Assembly: GCA_017940895.1 (NCBI GenBank)
Contig: JAGAXM010000040.1
Location: forward strand, 62,001-126,000
Direction of reading: 5' to 3'
Source of the DNA: Clostridiales bacterium
GTDB lineage: Bacteria; Bacillota; Clostridia; Saccharofermentanales; Saccharofermentanaceae
DNA: 64,000 nucleotides
This document shows, one piece after another, positions 47,324-56,589 of this stretch. The notes beneath the pieces were generated by a model that was not told the DNA's origin, made no database searches, and saw only the letters and a program-made list of their open reading frames with translations. The position numbers were made by a program, and so were the translations under genes. Within the stretch, counting starts at the first letter, position 1. Each line of letters opens with the position of its first letter.

Positions 47324-48013
47324 ATGGAACCCAAAGAACTCAAAGAACTAAAGTCAGATCTTAAGTCAGAATCCAAGTCTGAGAAGACTATAGACAGAGT
47401 CTACAGTTACGTTAAGTACTATATTAAGACCAATACGTACTCCCCTTCTGTCAGAGATATATGCAAGGGAGCGGGTCTCAAGTCAACATCCTCTGTACAC
47501 ATGTATCTTAAGAAACTCGATGAGATGGGATTAATAGAATACCGCCCGGGTATGCGTAGGGCGATCATAATTAAGAATCAGGATATTGAGCCCGAGACCG
47601 CTGCCCCTGCCGATATGGTCAGACTTCCGTGTCTTGGTAAGATCACAGCAGGTGTCCCTATATATGCACATGAGGATTATTCCGAATCGATATGCGTCAA
47701 TTCATCGATGTTCGGTAAATCCATTATCGGCAGTGATGACGCCTTTATACTAAAGGTAAGCGGAACCAGTATGATCAATGCACACATCATGGACGGAGAC
47801 TATCTGATAGTAAGAAAGCAAAGCAGCTGCCAGGAAGGTGATATAGTTGCTGCACTGATTGATGATGAAGCTACTGTTAAGAGGTTTGGAAAGGTTAATG
47901 GTGTTCCCTATCTGTTCCCCGAGAATGATGCATACTCTCCTATCCCGTTTAACACGGAAGGCTGCAGGATATTGGGCAAAGTTGTCGGTCTGCACCGCTA
48001 CTCTATTTATTGA
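47324..48013 (+). CDS. lexA: SOS repressor LexA
   Basis: 229 residues from the ATG at 47324, which GGAGG precedes by 8 bases; an upstream TTG overlaps that site. The N-terminal winged helix (about 22-85) has YSPSVRDICKGAGLKSTSSV. The self-cleavage site is Ala109-Gly110 (ITAGVP), Ser149 in SGTSM is the nucleophile and Lys186 in ATVKRF the base. RecA-triggered self-cleavage should lift repression. A Lys/Ser/Glu-rich N-terminal extension of about 20 residues precedes the fold. Confidence 0.96.
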   Translation: MEPKELKELKSDLKSESKSEKTIDRVYSYVKYYIKTNTYSPSVRDICKGAGLKSTSSVHMYLKKLDEMGLIEYRPGMRRAIIIKNQDIEPETAAPADMVRLPCLGKITAGVPIYAHEDYSESICVNSSMFGKSIIGSDDAFILKVSGTSMINAHIMDGDYLIVRKQSSCQEGDIVAALIDDEATVKRFGKVNGVPYLFPENDAYSPIPFNTEGCRILGKVVGLHRYSIY

Positions 48014-48160
48014 TTAAGATCATGTTTTGTCCTCCGTTCTTCCGTCAGGGTTTATAATGAGGACTATATCAGCAGCCAAATCCACATTCATCATTATCAG
48101 GTGAGTTAACAGGATAACAGACTCACAATTAATAGTTTATTCATATATCTGTTCATTTCA

Positions 48161-48190
48161 TGCACAACTAAGCCGAGTTGTGCATTTTTT
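48161..48190 (+). terminator. Intrinsic terminator downstream of lexA
   Basis: TGCACAACT/AGTTGTGCA 9-bp stem, 6-base loop, then TTTTTT on the plus strand. It stands about 150 bases after the lexA stop; the region between (48014-48160) has no gene I can support. Confidence 0.8.
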
Positions 48191-48209
48191 GCACAGGTAA
48201 AAGCAAAAA

Positions 48210-49142
48210 TTAAATAACGGAAAGAATAAACTCAGCCTGCTCTTCTGCACTCAGATTACGGTCGATCTTATGGATACCGTCGATATATCTGAACCAGGTA
48301 AGCTGTCTTTTGGCAAAATGACGTGTATTGAGTTTGATCTCATAAGCCGCACGTTCCGCGGAACTGCCGGGCTCATTATCGATAAGCGGTAGGAATTCTT
48401 TATAACCTATAGCCTGACAACAAGTCGACTTTCTGTCAATCGGAAGCGAATACAGGAATCTTGCTTCCTTTTCAAGTCCCATATCCATCATCAGATCAAC
48501 ACGCCTGTTGATACGGTCGTAAAGTATTGATCTGTCATCTTCATAATCGATAACGAACAACTCGAAGTTATACCTGGGGCCTTCCTTGCGTGAATCGAGA
48601 TTACGCTGAGTCTTAGTCTTGCCCGAAGCAAGATAGACTGCCAATGCTCTTATAACACGCCTGGTGTTATTGGGATGAATCTTTGAAGCGGATTCGGGAT
48701 CTACCTGTACAAGTCTTTGATATATGCCGTCGATACCATCTTTACGGTACTCTTCGTACAGTTTATCCGTCTCCTCATCCGCCTTGGGATCATCTTCGAA
48801 TGAGATCCCGTCCTTTAATGCGGATATATACTGCCCTGTTCCACCGCACAAAACAGGGAGCTTACCCCTTGAGAGGATATCTTCTACACAAGCATAACAG
48901 TCCTGAACAAAAGACGAGACCGAATAATACTGACCGGGCTCGACAATATCGATCATATGATGGCGCACAAGCTCCTGCTCATCCGAAGAAGGCTTAGCTG
49001 TACCCACATCAAGACCTTTATAGATCTGCATTGAATCGCATGATATCAATTCCCCGCCTGTGATCTCGCACAGCTTTAATGCCGCAGCACTTTTACCGCT
49101 TGCTGTAGGACCTGTAATGATTGGGATCTTCTTATCCGTCAT
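48210..49142 (-). CDS. miaA: tRNA dimethylallyltransferase
   Basis: Adds the isopentenyl group to A37 of tRNAs reading UNN codons; MiaB in the same operon then methylthiolates it. 310 residues with the P-loop GPTASGKSAAA, DSMQIYKGLDVGTAKPS and LCGGTGQYISAL. Overlaps mutL by 4 bases. Its isoprenoid donor comes from the MEP pathway that dxs begins. Confidence 0.96.
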   Translation of the reverse strand: MTDKKIPIITGPTASGKSAAALKLCEITGGELISCDSMQIYKGLDVGTAKPSSDEQELVRHHMIDIVEPGQYYSVSSFVQDCYACVEDILSRGKLPVLCGGTGQYISALKDGISFEDDPKADEETDKLYEEYRKDGIDGIYQRLVQVDPESASKIHPNNTRRVIRALAVYLASGKTKTQRNLDSRKEGPRYNFELFVIDYEDDRSILYDRINRRVDLMMDMGLEKEARFLYSLPIDRKSTCCQAIGYKEFLPLIDNEPGSSAERAAYEIKLNTRHFAKRQLTWFRYIDGIHKIDRNLSAEEQAEFILSVI

Positions 49143-51007
49143 ACTATTCTTTTAAATCTCTTCTCCATATCAGTCTCGGGGATCTTAATAAACGTAGGTC
49201 TTCCGTGAGCACAGTGATACGGGTCATTACATTCATGAAGCTGTGAGATCAGAGACAACGCCTCTTCTTTTGTAATAACATCATGAGCCTTGATAGCCGC
49301 TTTACATGCTGTAGTCTGGATAAGAGATATCCACATCTGACTCTTCGCGGGAGTCTCACGCTTAAGGTCTTCGAGAACCTGGGTGAAAAACACTTCGGGC
49401 TTCGACATCTTCTTAAGTCTGTCCTCAGCTTTTGTAGCTATCGGCACCGCACGTAAAGCGACCTGCCTGTCACCTGCTATATCGACATCAAAACCGAACT
49501 GCTTAAATCTGTCGATATTATCGGTAACGAAAGACATATCAGCTGTCGACAGATCGATTATCTGAGGAATAAGCAATTCCTGTACGGATCTTTGAGTCTC
49601 ATCCATAGCTTCACGCTTCTTACCGAATCTCTCATAAAGAACTCTCTCATGAGCCGCATGCTGGTCAACAAGAAAGACATCGTGATCCGACTGCATGATT
49701 ATATAAGTAGAGAACAAAAATCCCACAAATTCCGAAGCATAAAGCTCATCTATATCAGAGCGGTCGGTCGCCGGTTCTTCTATGATATTCTCTTCTTCGG
49801 GTTCTTCCGGCTTATCCTCATTCTCGATCTTGCTCACATCAGGCTTAAACTCGGAAAGTATTCGCAGAAGATTATCCGTCGCACCCGCATCCGCCTGAGT
49901 GTATGTGCTTCTCTCAGGCTGTCTTGAACCTAAAGTGTGAGGTTTGCTCACTGCAGTTGCAACAGGAGTCGCCTCGGCAACAGGCTTTTCGACAGAGGGT
50001 GCGGAAAGAACGACGCTCTCCTGCGCGAAAACGGCATTGCGGATACCGTGCAGAACAAGTCTGAAAATAATAGAATCGTCCGAGAATTTGACCTCTGCTT
50101 TCTGCGGATGAACGTTAACATCAACTCCGCCTGCAGGTATGTAGATGCACAATACGCACACAGGATACTTATGCTTCATGACGGAAGCTTTATAAGCTTC
50201 ATCTATGGCAGCAGTAGCAACGGCGCTCTTGATGGGACGGTCATTAACGTAGACATACTGCATACCGCGGTTGCCCCTGACATAAGACGGGTTCGCGGCA
50301 AAGCCTTTTATCTTAATGCCGTCGAGCTCATAATTGATCTCAACCAAAGAAGCCGTAAGTTCCTTGCCGTAGATCGCGTAGATCGCATCTTTCATGTTGC
50401 CGTTGCCGGGCGTAGAAAGGATCTGCTTGCCGTCCTTTATAAGCTTAAACGCCACCTGCGGATTAATTATCGCAAGTTTCTCGACAAGAGAGCAGATATA
50501 CATACTCTCGGTCGCATCTCGCTTAAGAAACTTATATCTTGCAGGGATATTCGCGAACAGGTTCTTTACCGTAACTACAGTACCCGTGTCAGCCGCGACT
50601 TCGCTTATACCCTTAAGCCTGCCGTCCTCATATTCTATGCATGTTCCGGTCTTCATATCCTCCATCTTGGTAACAACAGTTATATCCGAACATGCCGCTA
50701 TCGAAGCCAAAGCCTCGCCTCTGAATCCCTGTGTCGTAAGATCGTAGATATCGTCTATAGTCTTAATCTTGGATGTGGCGTTAAGAAGGAAACATTTCTC
50801 GGCGTCTTCCCTGTCCATACCGAAGCCGTTATCGCTAACTCTGATAAGTGAGATGCCGCCGTTATCGAATTCGATCTTAACCGAAGTCGCACAGGCATCG
50901 ATACTGTTATCAACAAGCTCCTTTACAACAGAGACGGGACGCTCGATTACTTCGCCCGCTTTAATTGCATTTGCAGTCTTCTGATCGAGGACGTTAATCC
51001 TGCTCAT
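49139..51007 (-). CDS. mutL: DNA mismatch repair endonuclease MutL
   Basis: 622 residues. N-terminal GHKL ATPase with KELVDNSIDA, DNGFGM and TQGFRGEALASI; a variable acidic linker (about 340-430); C-terminal domain with the endonuclease motif DQHAAHERVLYE and the CAHGRP metal motif. It thus nicks DNA itself, as in bacteria without MutH. Overlaps mutS by 14 bases. Confidence 0.97.
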   Translation of the reverse strand: MSRINVLDQKTANAIKAGEVIERPVSVVKELVDNSIDACATSVKIEFDNGGISLIRVSDNGFGMDREDAEKCFLLNATSKIKTIDDIYDLTTQGFRGEALASIAACSDITVVTKMEDMKTGTCIEYEDGRLKGISEVAADTGTVVTVKNLFANIPARYKFLKRDATESMYICSLVEKLAIINPQVAFKLIKDGKQILSTPGNGNMKDAIYAIYGKELTASLVEINYELDGIKIKGFAANPSYVRGNRGMQYVYVNDRPIKSAVATAAIDEAYKASVMKHKYPVCVLCIYIPAGGVDVNVHPQKAEVKFSDDSIIFRLVLHGIRNAVFAQESVVLSAPSVEKPVAEATPVATAVSKPHTLGSRQPERSTYTQADAGATDNLLRILSEFKPDVSKIENEDKPEEPEEENIIEEPATDRSDIDELYASEFVGFLFSTYIIMQSDHDVFLVDQHAAHERVLYERFGKKREAMDETQRSVQELLIPQIIDLSTADMSFVTDNIDRFKQFGFDVDIAGDRQVALRAVPIATKAEDRLKKMSKPEVFFTQVLEDLKRETPAKSQMWISLIQTTACKAAIKAHDVITKEEALSLISQLHECNDPYHCAHGRPTFIKIPETDMEKRFKRIV

Positions 51008-53657
51008 CCTGGTCTTCCTTTCTAACCGTGTCGATAAATCCGTAAAGAAGATTCATTGCCTCAAGCGGAGTGACCCTCGTAATATCGATTTCACGAAGAG
51101 CATTACGGATGCTGTCTTCCTTACGGTAATAGACATTATCAGGATTGAATATCGAATCCTGACCCGGAAGCTCGGCTTCTTCGCTCGTCTTGAACTCACC
51201 CAATCTCTCGAGTTCCTTAAGGATATTACGTGAGCGAGTAAGAACATCGGTCGGAACTCCCGCCAGGCGTGCTACCTCGATACCGTAAGAATCCGAAGTG
51301 CCGCCTTCCACGATCTTGTGCAGGAAGACAACTCCGTCGTCGTTCTCCATAACATCGACATGATTATTAAAGATGCCTCTGATGCTCTTCTCGAGTCTGT
51401 TAAGCTCGTGATAATGCGTCGCGAAGATAGTTCTCGCGAACAGTATCTTGGGGTCTGCGATATACTCAAGCACCGCCCAAGCTATCGAAAGACCGTCATA
51501 CGTCGATGTACCTCTTCCGACCTCATCGAGAAGAAGCAGGCTCGAAGGAGTGGCATTTTTAAGGATGCCTGCCACTTCTTTCATCTCAACCATGAACGTT
51601 GACTGTCCCATGGAGATATCATCCGATGCACCGATTCGCGTGAAGATCTTATCAACAAGACCTATGTGTGCTGATGATGCAGGCACGAATGAACCCATCT
51701 GCGCCAGAAGGACGATAATGGCATTCTGTCTCATATACGTAGACTTACCTGCCATATTAGGTCCCGTAAGAACCATTATTCTGTTGTCACCGTCAAGCTT
51801 CGTGTCATTAGGGATGAAGCGGTCTGATTTATTGACGTTAAGCATCTTCTCTACTACCGGGTGACGACCGTCCCTGATATCGAGAACATTGGAATTGTCA
51901 ACAACAGGTCTTACGTAATTCTCTTCACTTGCAAGAGAAGCCAGCGATGATACAACGTCTATCAGAGCAGCCGCCTTCGCGCTTCCGAACAGTCTGTCAG
52001 ATGCTTCCTTAACAGTCTCACGGATCTTAACGAACAGCTGATACTCAAGAGTCATTCTCTTGGAATTGGCACCGAGGATCTTATCTTCGAGTGTCTTCAA
52101 TTCAGGCGAGATATATCTCTCGTTATTTGCAAGTGTCTGCTTACGGGTATATTCCTCGGGAAGTTCTGTTACCGATCTAGGGACTTCTACATAATAGCCG
52201 AACACCCTGTTATATCCGACTCTTAATGTCTTGATTCCGGTTCTCTCCTTCTCACGGACCTCAAGCTGAGCAATATATTCATTGGCATTAGTCGCTATAT
52301 CACGAAGCTCGTCGCACTCTTCATTGAAACCGGGCTTAATAATGTCGCCTTCGGTTATGGATATCGGCGGATCATCGGCGATGGAACGGTCAAGAAGATC
52401 GTATATATCTTCGAGAGGATCGAGCAATTCATTGATCTGTCTGAATATGCCTTTACCGAACTTGGATGAGCATTCCTTAAGGAACGGAAGCTTACCGAGC
52501 GAGTTCTTAAGCGCGATCATCTCACGTCCGTTGATGCTGCCGAGTGACACCTTGGAAGCAAGTCTCTCGATATCGTAAAGACCTGTCAGTCCTTCAATAA
52601 GCTCATGGCATTCTATAAATCTGTCATAGCATTCTTCTACGGCATCAAGTCTCGCATTTATGGAACTGCTGATGATAAGAGGCTCTTCGACCCACTTACG
52701 CAGAAGTCTTCCGCCCATCGATGTCTTTGTCTTATCGATCGCCCACAGCAAAGATCCTTTTTTCGCGCCGGTTCTTATAGTCTGTGTAAGCTCGAGATTG
52801 ACTCTTGTACTGTAATCGATCTCCATTGTCTCCGAGACTTTAAAGCAGTTGATCGTATTAAGATGCTCCACCTTATCCGTCTGTGTCTCTTCGGCATATC
52901 TGATCAAAGCGGCACAGGCACTGATCATGAGATCCGTATCCTTGAACTTATCGTCACCGTATATCTTGATACGCTTATTCTCCTTAACGGGAGTTGCCTT
53001 AAAGTCACGCTCGGAGCGCTTGGTATATGAGATCTCGAACGCCTGCTTCAGGACCTTATAACATACCGATTCCTCGAACTCAGGATTATAGATTATCTCT
53101 GACGGATTATACTTACCGATAAGATTTATCAGGTGCTCGTCATTACCCGTAAAATCAAGCTGAGTCGCCTCGAAGTCCCCGGTCGTAATATCAGCAACTG
53201 CTATACCGTACTGATTGCCGACACACATGATACTCATAAGATAGTTATTCTTGCGGTCATCAAGCTCATCGGTATCGGTCATGGTTCCCGGTGTAAGAAC
53301 CTGGACAATACCTCTTTTCACAAGTCCTTTAGCCTGTGCCGGGTCTTCTAACTGCTCGCATATTGCGACCTTCTGTCCTTCGTTTACAAGACGGGCCGCA
53401 TAGGATTTATAGGCATGGTGAGGAACGCCGCACATCGGTGCGCGAAGTCCGCTTCCGCAGTCTCTGGCAGTCAGAGTAAGTTCTAACATGCGGCTTACAA
53501 GAAGCGCATCGTCGAAGAAACATTCATAAAAGTCTCCGAGTCTGTAGAAGATAATGATGTCGCCCATCTGCAGCTTCAGATCGGCATACTTCTGCATCAT
53601 CGGCGACAGATTCTCGTAAGGTACATCAGCAAGTCTTAATTCTTTATTTTCAGTCAT
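50994..53657 (-). CDS. mutS: DNA mismatch recognition protein MutS
   Basis: 887 residues. The mismatch-reading FYE is in YRLGDFYECFF, the ATPase has TGPNMAGKSTYMRQ, LLLDEVGRGTS and ATHYHEL. Complete MutS1 architecture: mismatch, connector, lever, clamp, ATPase and C-terminal dimer helix. Overlaps miaB by 4 bases. Confidence 0.97.
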   Translation of the reverse strand: MTENKELRLADVPYENLSPMMQKYADLKLQMGDIIIFYRLGDFYECFFDDALLVSRMLELTLTARDCGSGLRAPMCGVPHHAYKSYAARLVNEGQKVAICEQLEDPAQAKGLVKRGIVQVLTPGTMTDTDELDDRKNNYLMSIMCVGNQYGIAVADITTGDFEATQLDFTGNDEHLINLIGKYNPSEIIYNPEFEESVCYKVLKQAFEISYTKRSERDFKATPVKENKRIKIYGDDKFKDTDLMISACAALIRYAEETQTDKVEHLNTINCFKVSETMEIDYSTRVNLELTQTIRTGAKKGSLLWAIDKTKTSMGGRLLRKWVEEPLIISSSINARLDAVEECYDRFIECHELIEGLTGLYDIERLASKVSLGSINGREMIALKNSLGKLPFLKECSSKFGKGIFRQINELLDPLEDIYDLLDRSIADDPPISITEGDIIKPGFNEECDELRDIATNANEYIAQLEVREKERTGIKTLRVGYNRVFGYYVEVPRSVTELPEEYTRKQTLANNERYISPELKTLEDKILGANSKRMTLEYQLFVKIRETVKEASDRLFGSAKAAALIDVVSSLASLASEENYVRPVVDNSNVLDIRDGRHPVVEKMLNVNKSDRFIPNDTKLDGDNRIMVLTGPNMAGKSTYMRQNAIIVLLAQMGSFVPASSAHIGLVDKIFTRIGASDDISMGQSTFMVEMKEVAGILKNATPSSLLLLDEVGRGTSTYDGLSIAWAVLEYIADPKILFARTIFATHYHELNRLEKSIRGIFNNHVDVMENDDGVVFLHKIVEGGTSDSYGIEVARLAGVPTDVLTRSRNILKELERLGEFKTSEEAELPGQDSIFNPDNVYYRKEDSIRNALREIDITRVTPLEAMNLLYGFIDTVRKEDQDEQD

Positions 53658-55108
53658 TTAAACCTCACAAGTTCACCGTCAACGGAATACGGACGTGCAT
53701 TTGTAAACTTAACATCGCACAGCATTCCTTCGTAATCATCGGATGTCTTGGAAGGATCCTTGAGCTCATCCGGAATCGTAAAGTTTACAAGATGATTGGA
53801 CAATGTCCTTCCGGTCAGGATATCGGGAGCTGTAGAACTCTGACCTTCGATAAGAATCTCCTCGGTCTTTCCGACCTTCGCCTGATTGGACTTAAAAGCA
53901 AGATCATTCTGTAATTCAAGAAGTCTTCCGAATCTCTCGGTAACTACATCATGAGGAATCTGATCCTCCATTACAGCCGCCTTCGTACCCGGTCTCGGTG
54001 AATACTGGAAAGTAAACGCGGAATCGAATGCACATTCCTTAACGACTTCCAGCGTCTGCTTAAAGTCTTCTTCGGTCTCGCCCGGGAAGCCTACGATTAT
54101 ATCCGTAGACAGAGCCCCGCCCGGAACCGTATCTCTGAAGTAATGTACAGTCTTAAGAAACTCTGCTTTGGTATAAGGTCTGTTCATGCGCTTAAGCACA
54201 TCATCAGAACCGGACTGCAGCGCGAAATGCAGATGCGTCTCGATATTCTCATAAGAAGCCATGATATCGATGACTTCGTTCGATATATCCTTGGGATGCG
54301 ATGACATGAATCTTATCCTGTTAAAACCCTTGATGGCCGCTGCCGCCTTAAGAACATCCGGGAATCTCTCGCCGTTAATGCCCTTATACGAATTAACATT
54401 CTGACCCAGAAGCATTACTTCCTTATAGCCTTCTTCAGCGAGTCTGTTAAGTTCCTCGATGATCTCGTCGATACCTCTTGATCTTTCACGACCTCTTGCA
54501 TAAGGAACGATACAGTAAGTACAGAAATTATTGCATCCGTACATTATCGGGACGAGAGCACGGAATTTACGCTTACGTACTATCGGAACGAGTGAGTCGT
54601 CTACGATGTAATCCTCACTTGAGATATTAACGAGCTGCTTCTTTTTCCCTATGGCATCGCGAAGGTAAATCGGAAACAGATGAAGCTGCTGGGGATCGAA
54701 AACGAGATCTACATACGGGAAGCTCTTCTTAATCTTCTCGACATTCTCGGGAACCTTGGTCATGCAGCCGCATACTGCTATTATCTTATCCTTGTCCGAC
54801 TTCTTATCCGCCTTGACTATACCGAGATTGCCGAACAGTCTGTCCTCTGCATTCTCTCTTACGGCACAGGTATTGAATATGATCACATCGGCAGAAGCGT
54901 CTTCGTCGACTTCCTTAAGACCGAACTGCTCGAGCATTCCGCATATCTTCTCGGAATCTGATTCATTAAGCTGGCAGCCGTAAGTCCTCACATTATATGT
55001 GATATCACGTCCTTTACGGGATGAAAGAGCCGAGAAATACTCTTTAAGTTCATTAACAGCCGCATCGCGGCCGCGAAGATCATCTGCGCCTACCTTTATT
55101 ACTGCCAT
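53654..55108 (-). CDS. miaB: tRNA-2-methylthio-N6-dimethylallyladenosine synthase
   Basis: Radical-SAM methylthiotransferase acting after MiaA. 484 residues from the ATG at 55108 with AAAGGAA upstream. N-terminal UPF0004 domain with three cysteines (TYGCQLNESD, FNTCAVRENAE, AVCGCMTK), the radical-SAM CxxxCxxC in GCNNFCTYCIVP, and a C-terminal TRAM domain. First gene of miaB-mutS-mutL-miaA. Confidence 0.96.
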   Translation of the reverse strand: MAVIKVGADDLRGRDAAVNELKEYFSALSSRKGRDITYNVRTYGCQLNESDSEKICGMLEQFGLKEVDEDASADVIIFNTCAVRENAEDRLFGNLGIVKADKKSDKDKIIAVCGCMTKVPENVEKIKKSFPYVDLVFDPQQLHLFPIYLRDAIGKKKQLVNISSEDYIVDDSLVPIVRKRKFRALVPIMYGCNNFCTYCIVPYARGRERSRGIDEIIEELNRLAEEGYKEVMLLGQNVNSYKGINGERFPDVLKAAAAIKGFNRIRFMSSHPKDISNEVIDIMASYENIETHLHFALQSGSDDVLKRMNRPYTKAEFLKTVHYFRDTVPGGALSTDIIVGFPGETEEDFKQTLEVVKECAFDSAFTFQYSPRPGTKAAVMEDQIPHDVVTERFGRLLELQNDLAFKSNQAKVGKTEEILIEGQSSTAPDILTGRTLSNHLVNFTIPDELKDPSKTSDDYEGMLCDVKFTNARPYSVDGELVRFK

Positions 55109-55158
55109 ATCAGTTCCTTTCCATACAAACAATTAATTATACTAAAAAATCTCATTAT

Positions 55159-55167
55159 TGTTATAAT
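55159..55167 (+). promoter_or_regulatory. Extended -10 promoter before the DD-carboxypeptidase homologue
   Basis: TGt-TATAAT (TATAAT at 55162-55167), 7 bases before the ATG at 55175, no Shine-Dalgarno and no clear -35: a leaderless arrangement. Confidence 0.5.
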
Positions 55168-55174
55168 CGTATTT

Positions 55175-56581
55175 ATGAAACGAGTAATGTCATTCCTTCT
55201 GAGCCTGATCCTTACGACAGCATTCTTTTTCCCGAATGTTGTATTAGCCGTAAACGATGATCTTGACGACCCCGAAGACGGTCTCGTTTCCCAGAACGAG
55301 GCATATAATGACCTTTTGACAGATGCTCCCGCCGATCTTCCGTCGGTTACGGGCACTTCCTACATTCTTTACGATACAGAATCAGATACGATTCTCATGG
55401 GCAAGAACACCGATGCCCAGATCCAGCCCGCTGCCATCACCAAGCTTATGACGGTCCTTCTGGCGATTGAGAATCTCGACCTTGAGGATACGGTAACAGT
55501 AACCCAGCCCATGTACATCGGAATCCCCGAGAATTATTACACGCTCGGAGTTACCGAAGGTGAGATCGTAACCGTAAGAGACCTTATCTATGCAGCCCTC
55601 CTCGAGTCAGACAGCGATGCCTGCCTATGTCTTGCGATCAAGATATCAGGTGCCGAGTCATTGTTCACGGGACTTATGAATACAAGGGCAAGTGAATTGG
55701 GATGCACCAACACCTTCTTTACGAACTGCTACGGTAATGATGATATGAGCAATCTTTCCACTGCTCACGATATGGCATTGATACTCGATGCATGCACGGA
55801 TCATCAGGACTTTGTCGACATTTCAACCACTTTCCAGCACACAATGCCCGGAACCAACCTTTACAGCGATTCGAGAATTATCTCGAACGCTAACAGATTC
55901 ATCTCCACACAGGAATATTCATACGATTACTATGCGGGAGGTCTTACGGGTTATTCCGAGGGTGTCGGCTACTCTATCGCCGCAGCAGCGAACAAGAACG
56001 GTCGTAAACTCATAGGCATCATTCTCGGTGCTACCGACTCGCTGATGCGCTACTCCGATATGATCGACATGTTCGAAAGCGGTTATTCCTCGTTCTCGAC
56101 GCTTCCTATCGATCAGGGCGAGTTCATGCCGCTTTATAACGACACTATAGAACAGATCAATTCCGCTTTGCTCGGGACCGAGCTCGCAGTTATGGAATCC
56201 TCTATGGATCTGTCCCCTTACCTTACAACGACTACCGCACGTATTTCCCTCGGAAGCACCAACACAGTAGATCTGTCTTCGGTTATTATCGACACATCCT
56301 CAATGGAGAATCAGGACTTCAGGATCCCCGTCCTCAGGGTATTTAACGACGGCAAGACGTATATCGTCGGAGTTCTTAACATCCAGGTCGGACAGAAGGA
56401 TAATCTCGTATCGATCAATCCGGAGAAAAGAACCATATGGTCTGCACTTAAGAAAGCTCTTGTAACCATTATCGTTCTTCTTGTTCTTCTGATAATTCTT
56501 GTATACTCCCTCATTATCTTCAGAAGGAAAGCAAGACGCAGAGCTTCCCGCGAATTCAACAACAAGAATAAGATGCTCTGA
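55175..56581 (+). CDS. Catalytically altered DD-carboxypeptidase homologue (PBP5-like)
   Basis: 468 residues: signal peptide (about 1-25, ending VLA), an S11-peptidase-like domain (about 55-300), a C-terminal beta domain, and a C-terminal membrane helix (about 425-447) with a basic tail. The fold is recognisable from YILYDTES, PAAITKLMTVL, GCTNTFFTNCYG and RKLIGIILGA. All three penicillin-binding motifs are changed: SxxK reads AITK (Ala87 in place of Ser), SxN reads SDS (145-147), and KTG reads LTG (257-259). DD-peptidase activity is not expected. A binding or scaffold role at the wall is possible. Monocistronic. Confidence 0.88.
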   Translation: MKRVMSFLLSLILTTAFFFPNVVLAVNDDLDDPEDGLVSQNEAYNDLLTDAPADLPSVTGTSYILYDTESDTILMGKNTDAQIQPAAITKLMTVLLAIENLDLEDTVTVTQPMYIGIPENYYTLGVTEGEIVTVRDLIYAALLESDSDACLCLAIKISGAESLFTGLMNTRASELGCTNTFFTNCYGNDDMSNLSTAHDMALILDACTDHQDFVDISTTFQHTMPGTNLYSDSRIISNANRFISTQEYSYDYYAGGLTGYSEGVGYSIAAAANKNGRKLIGIILGATDSLMRYSDMIDMFESGYSSFSTLPIDQGEFMPLYNDTIEQINSALLGTELAVMESSMDLSPYLTTTTARISLGSTNTVDLSSVIIDTSSMENQDFRIPVLRVFNDGKTYIVGVLNIQVGQKDNLVSINPEKRTIWSALKKALVTIIVLLVLLIILVYSLIIFRRKARRRASREFNNKNKML

Positions 56582-56589
56582 TTAACGAA

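Noticed and set aside
49937..50851. Plus-strand open frame opposite mutL
   Set aside because: Arg/Cys/Ile-rich shadow without ribosome binding site or known domain.
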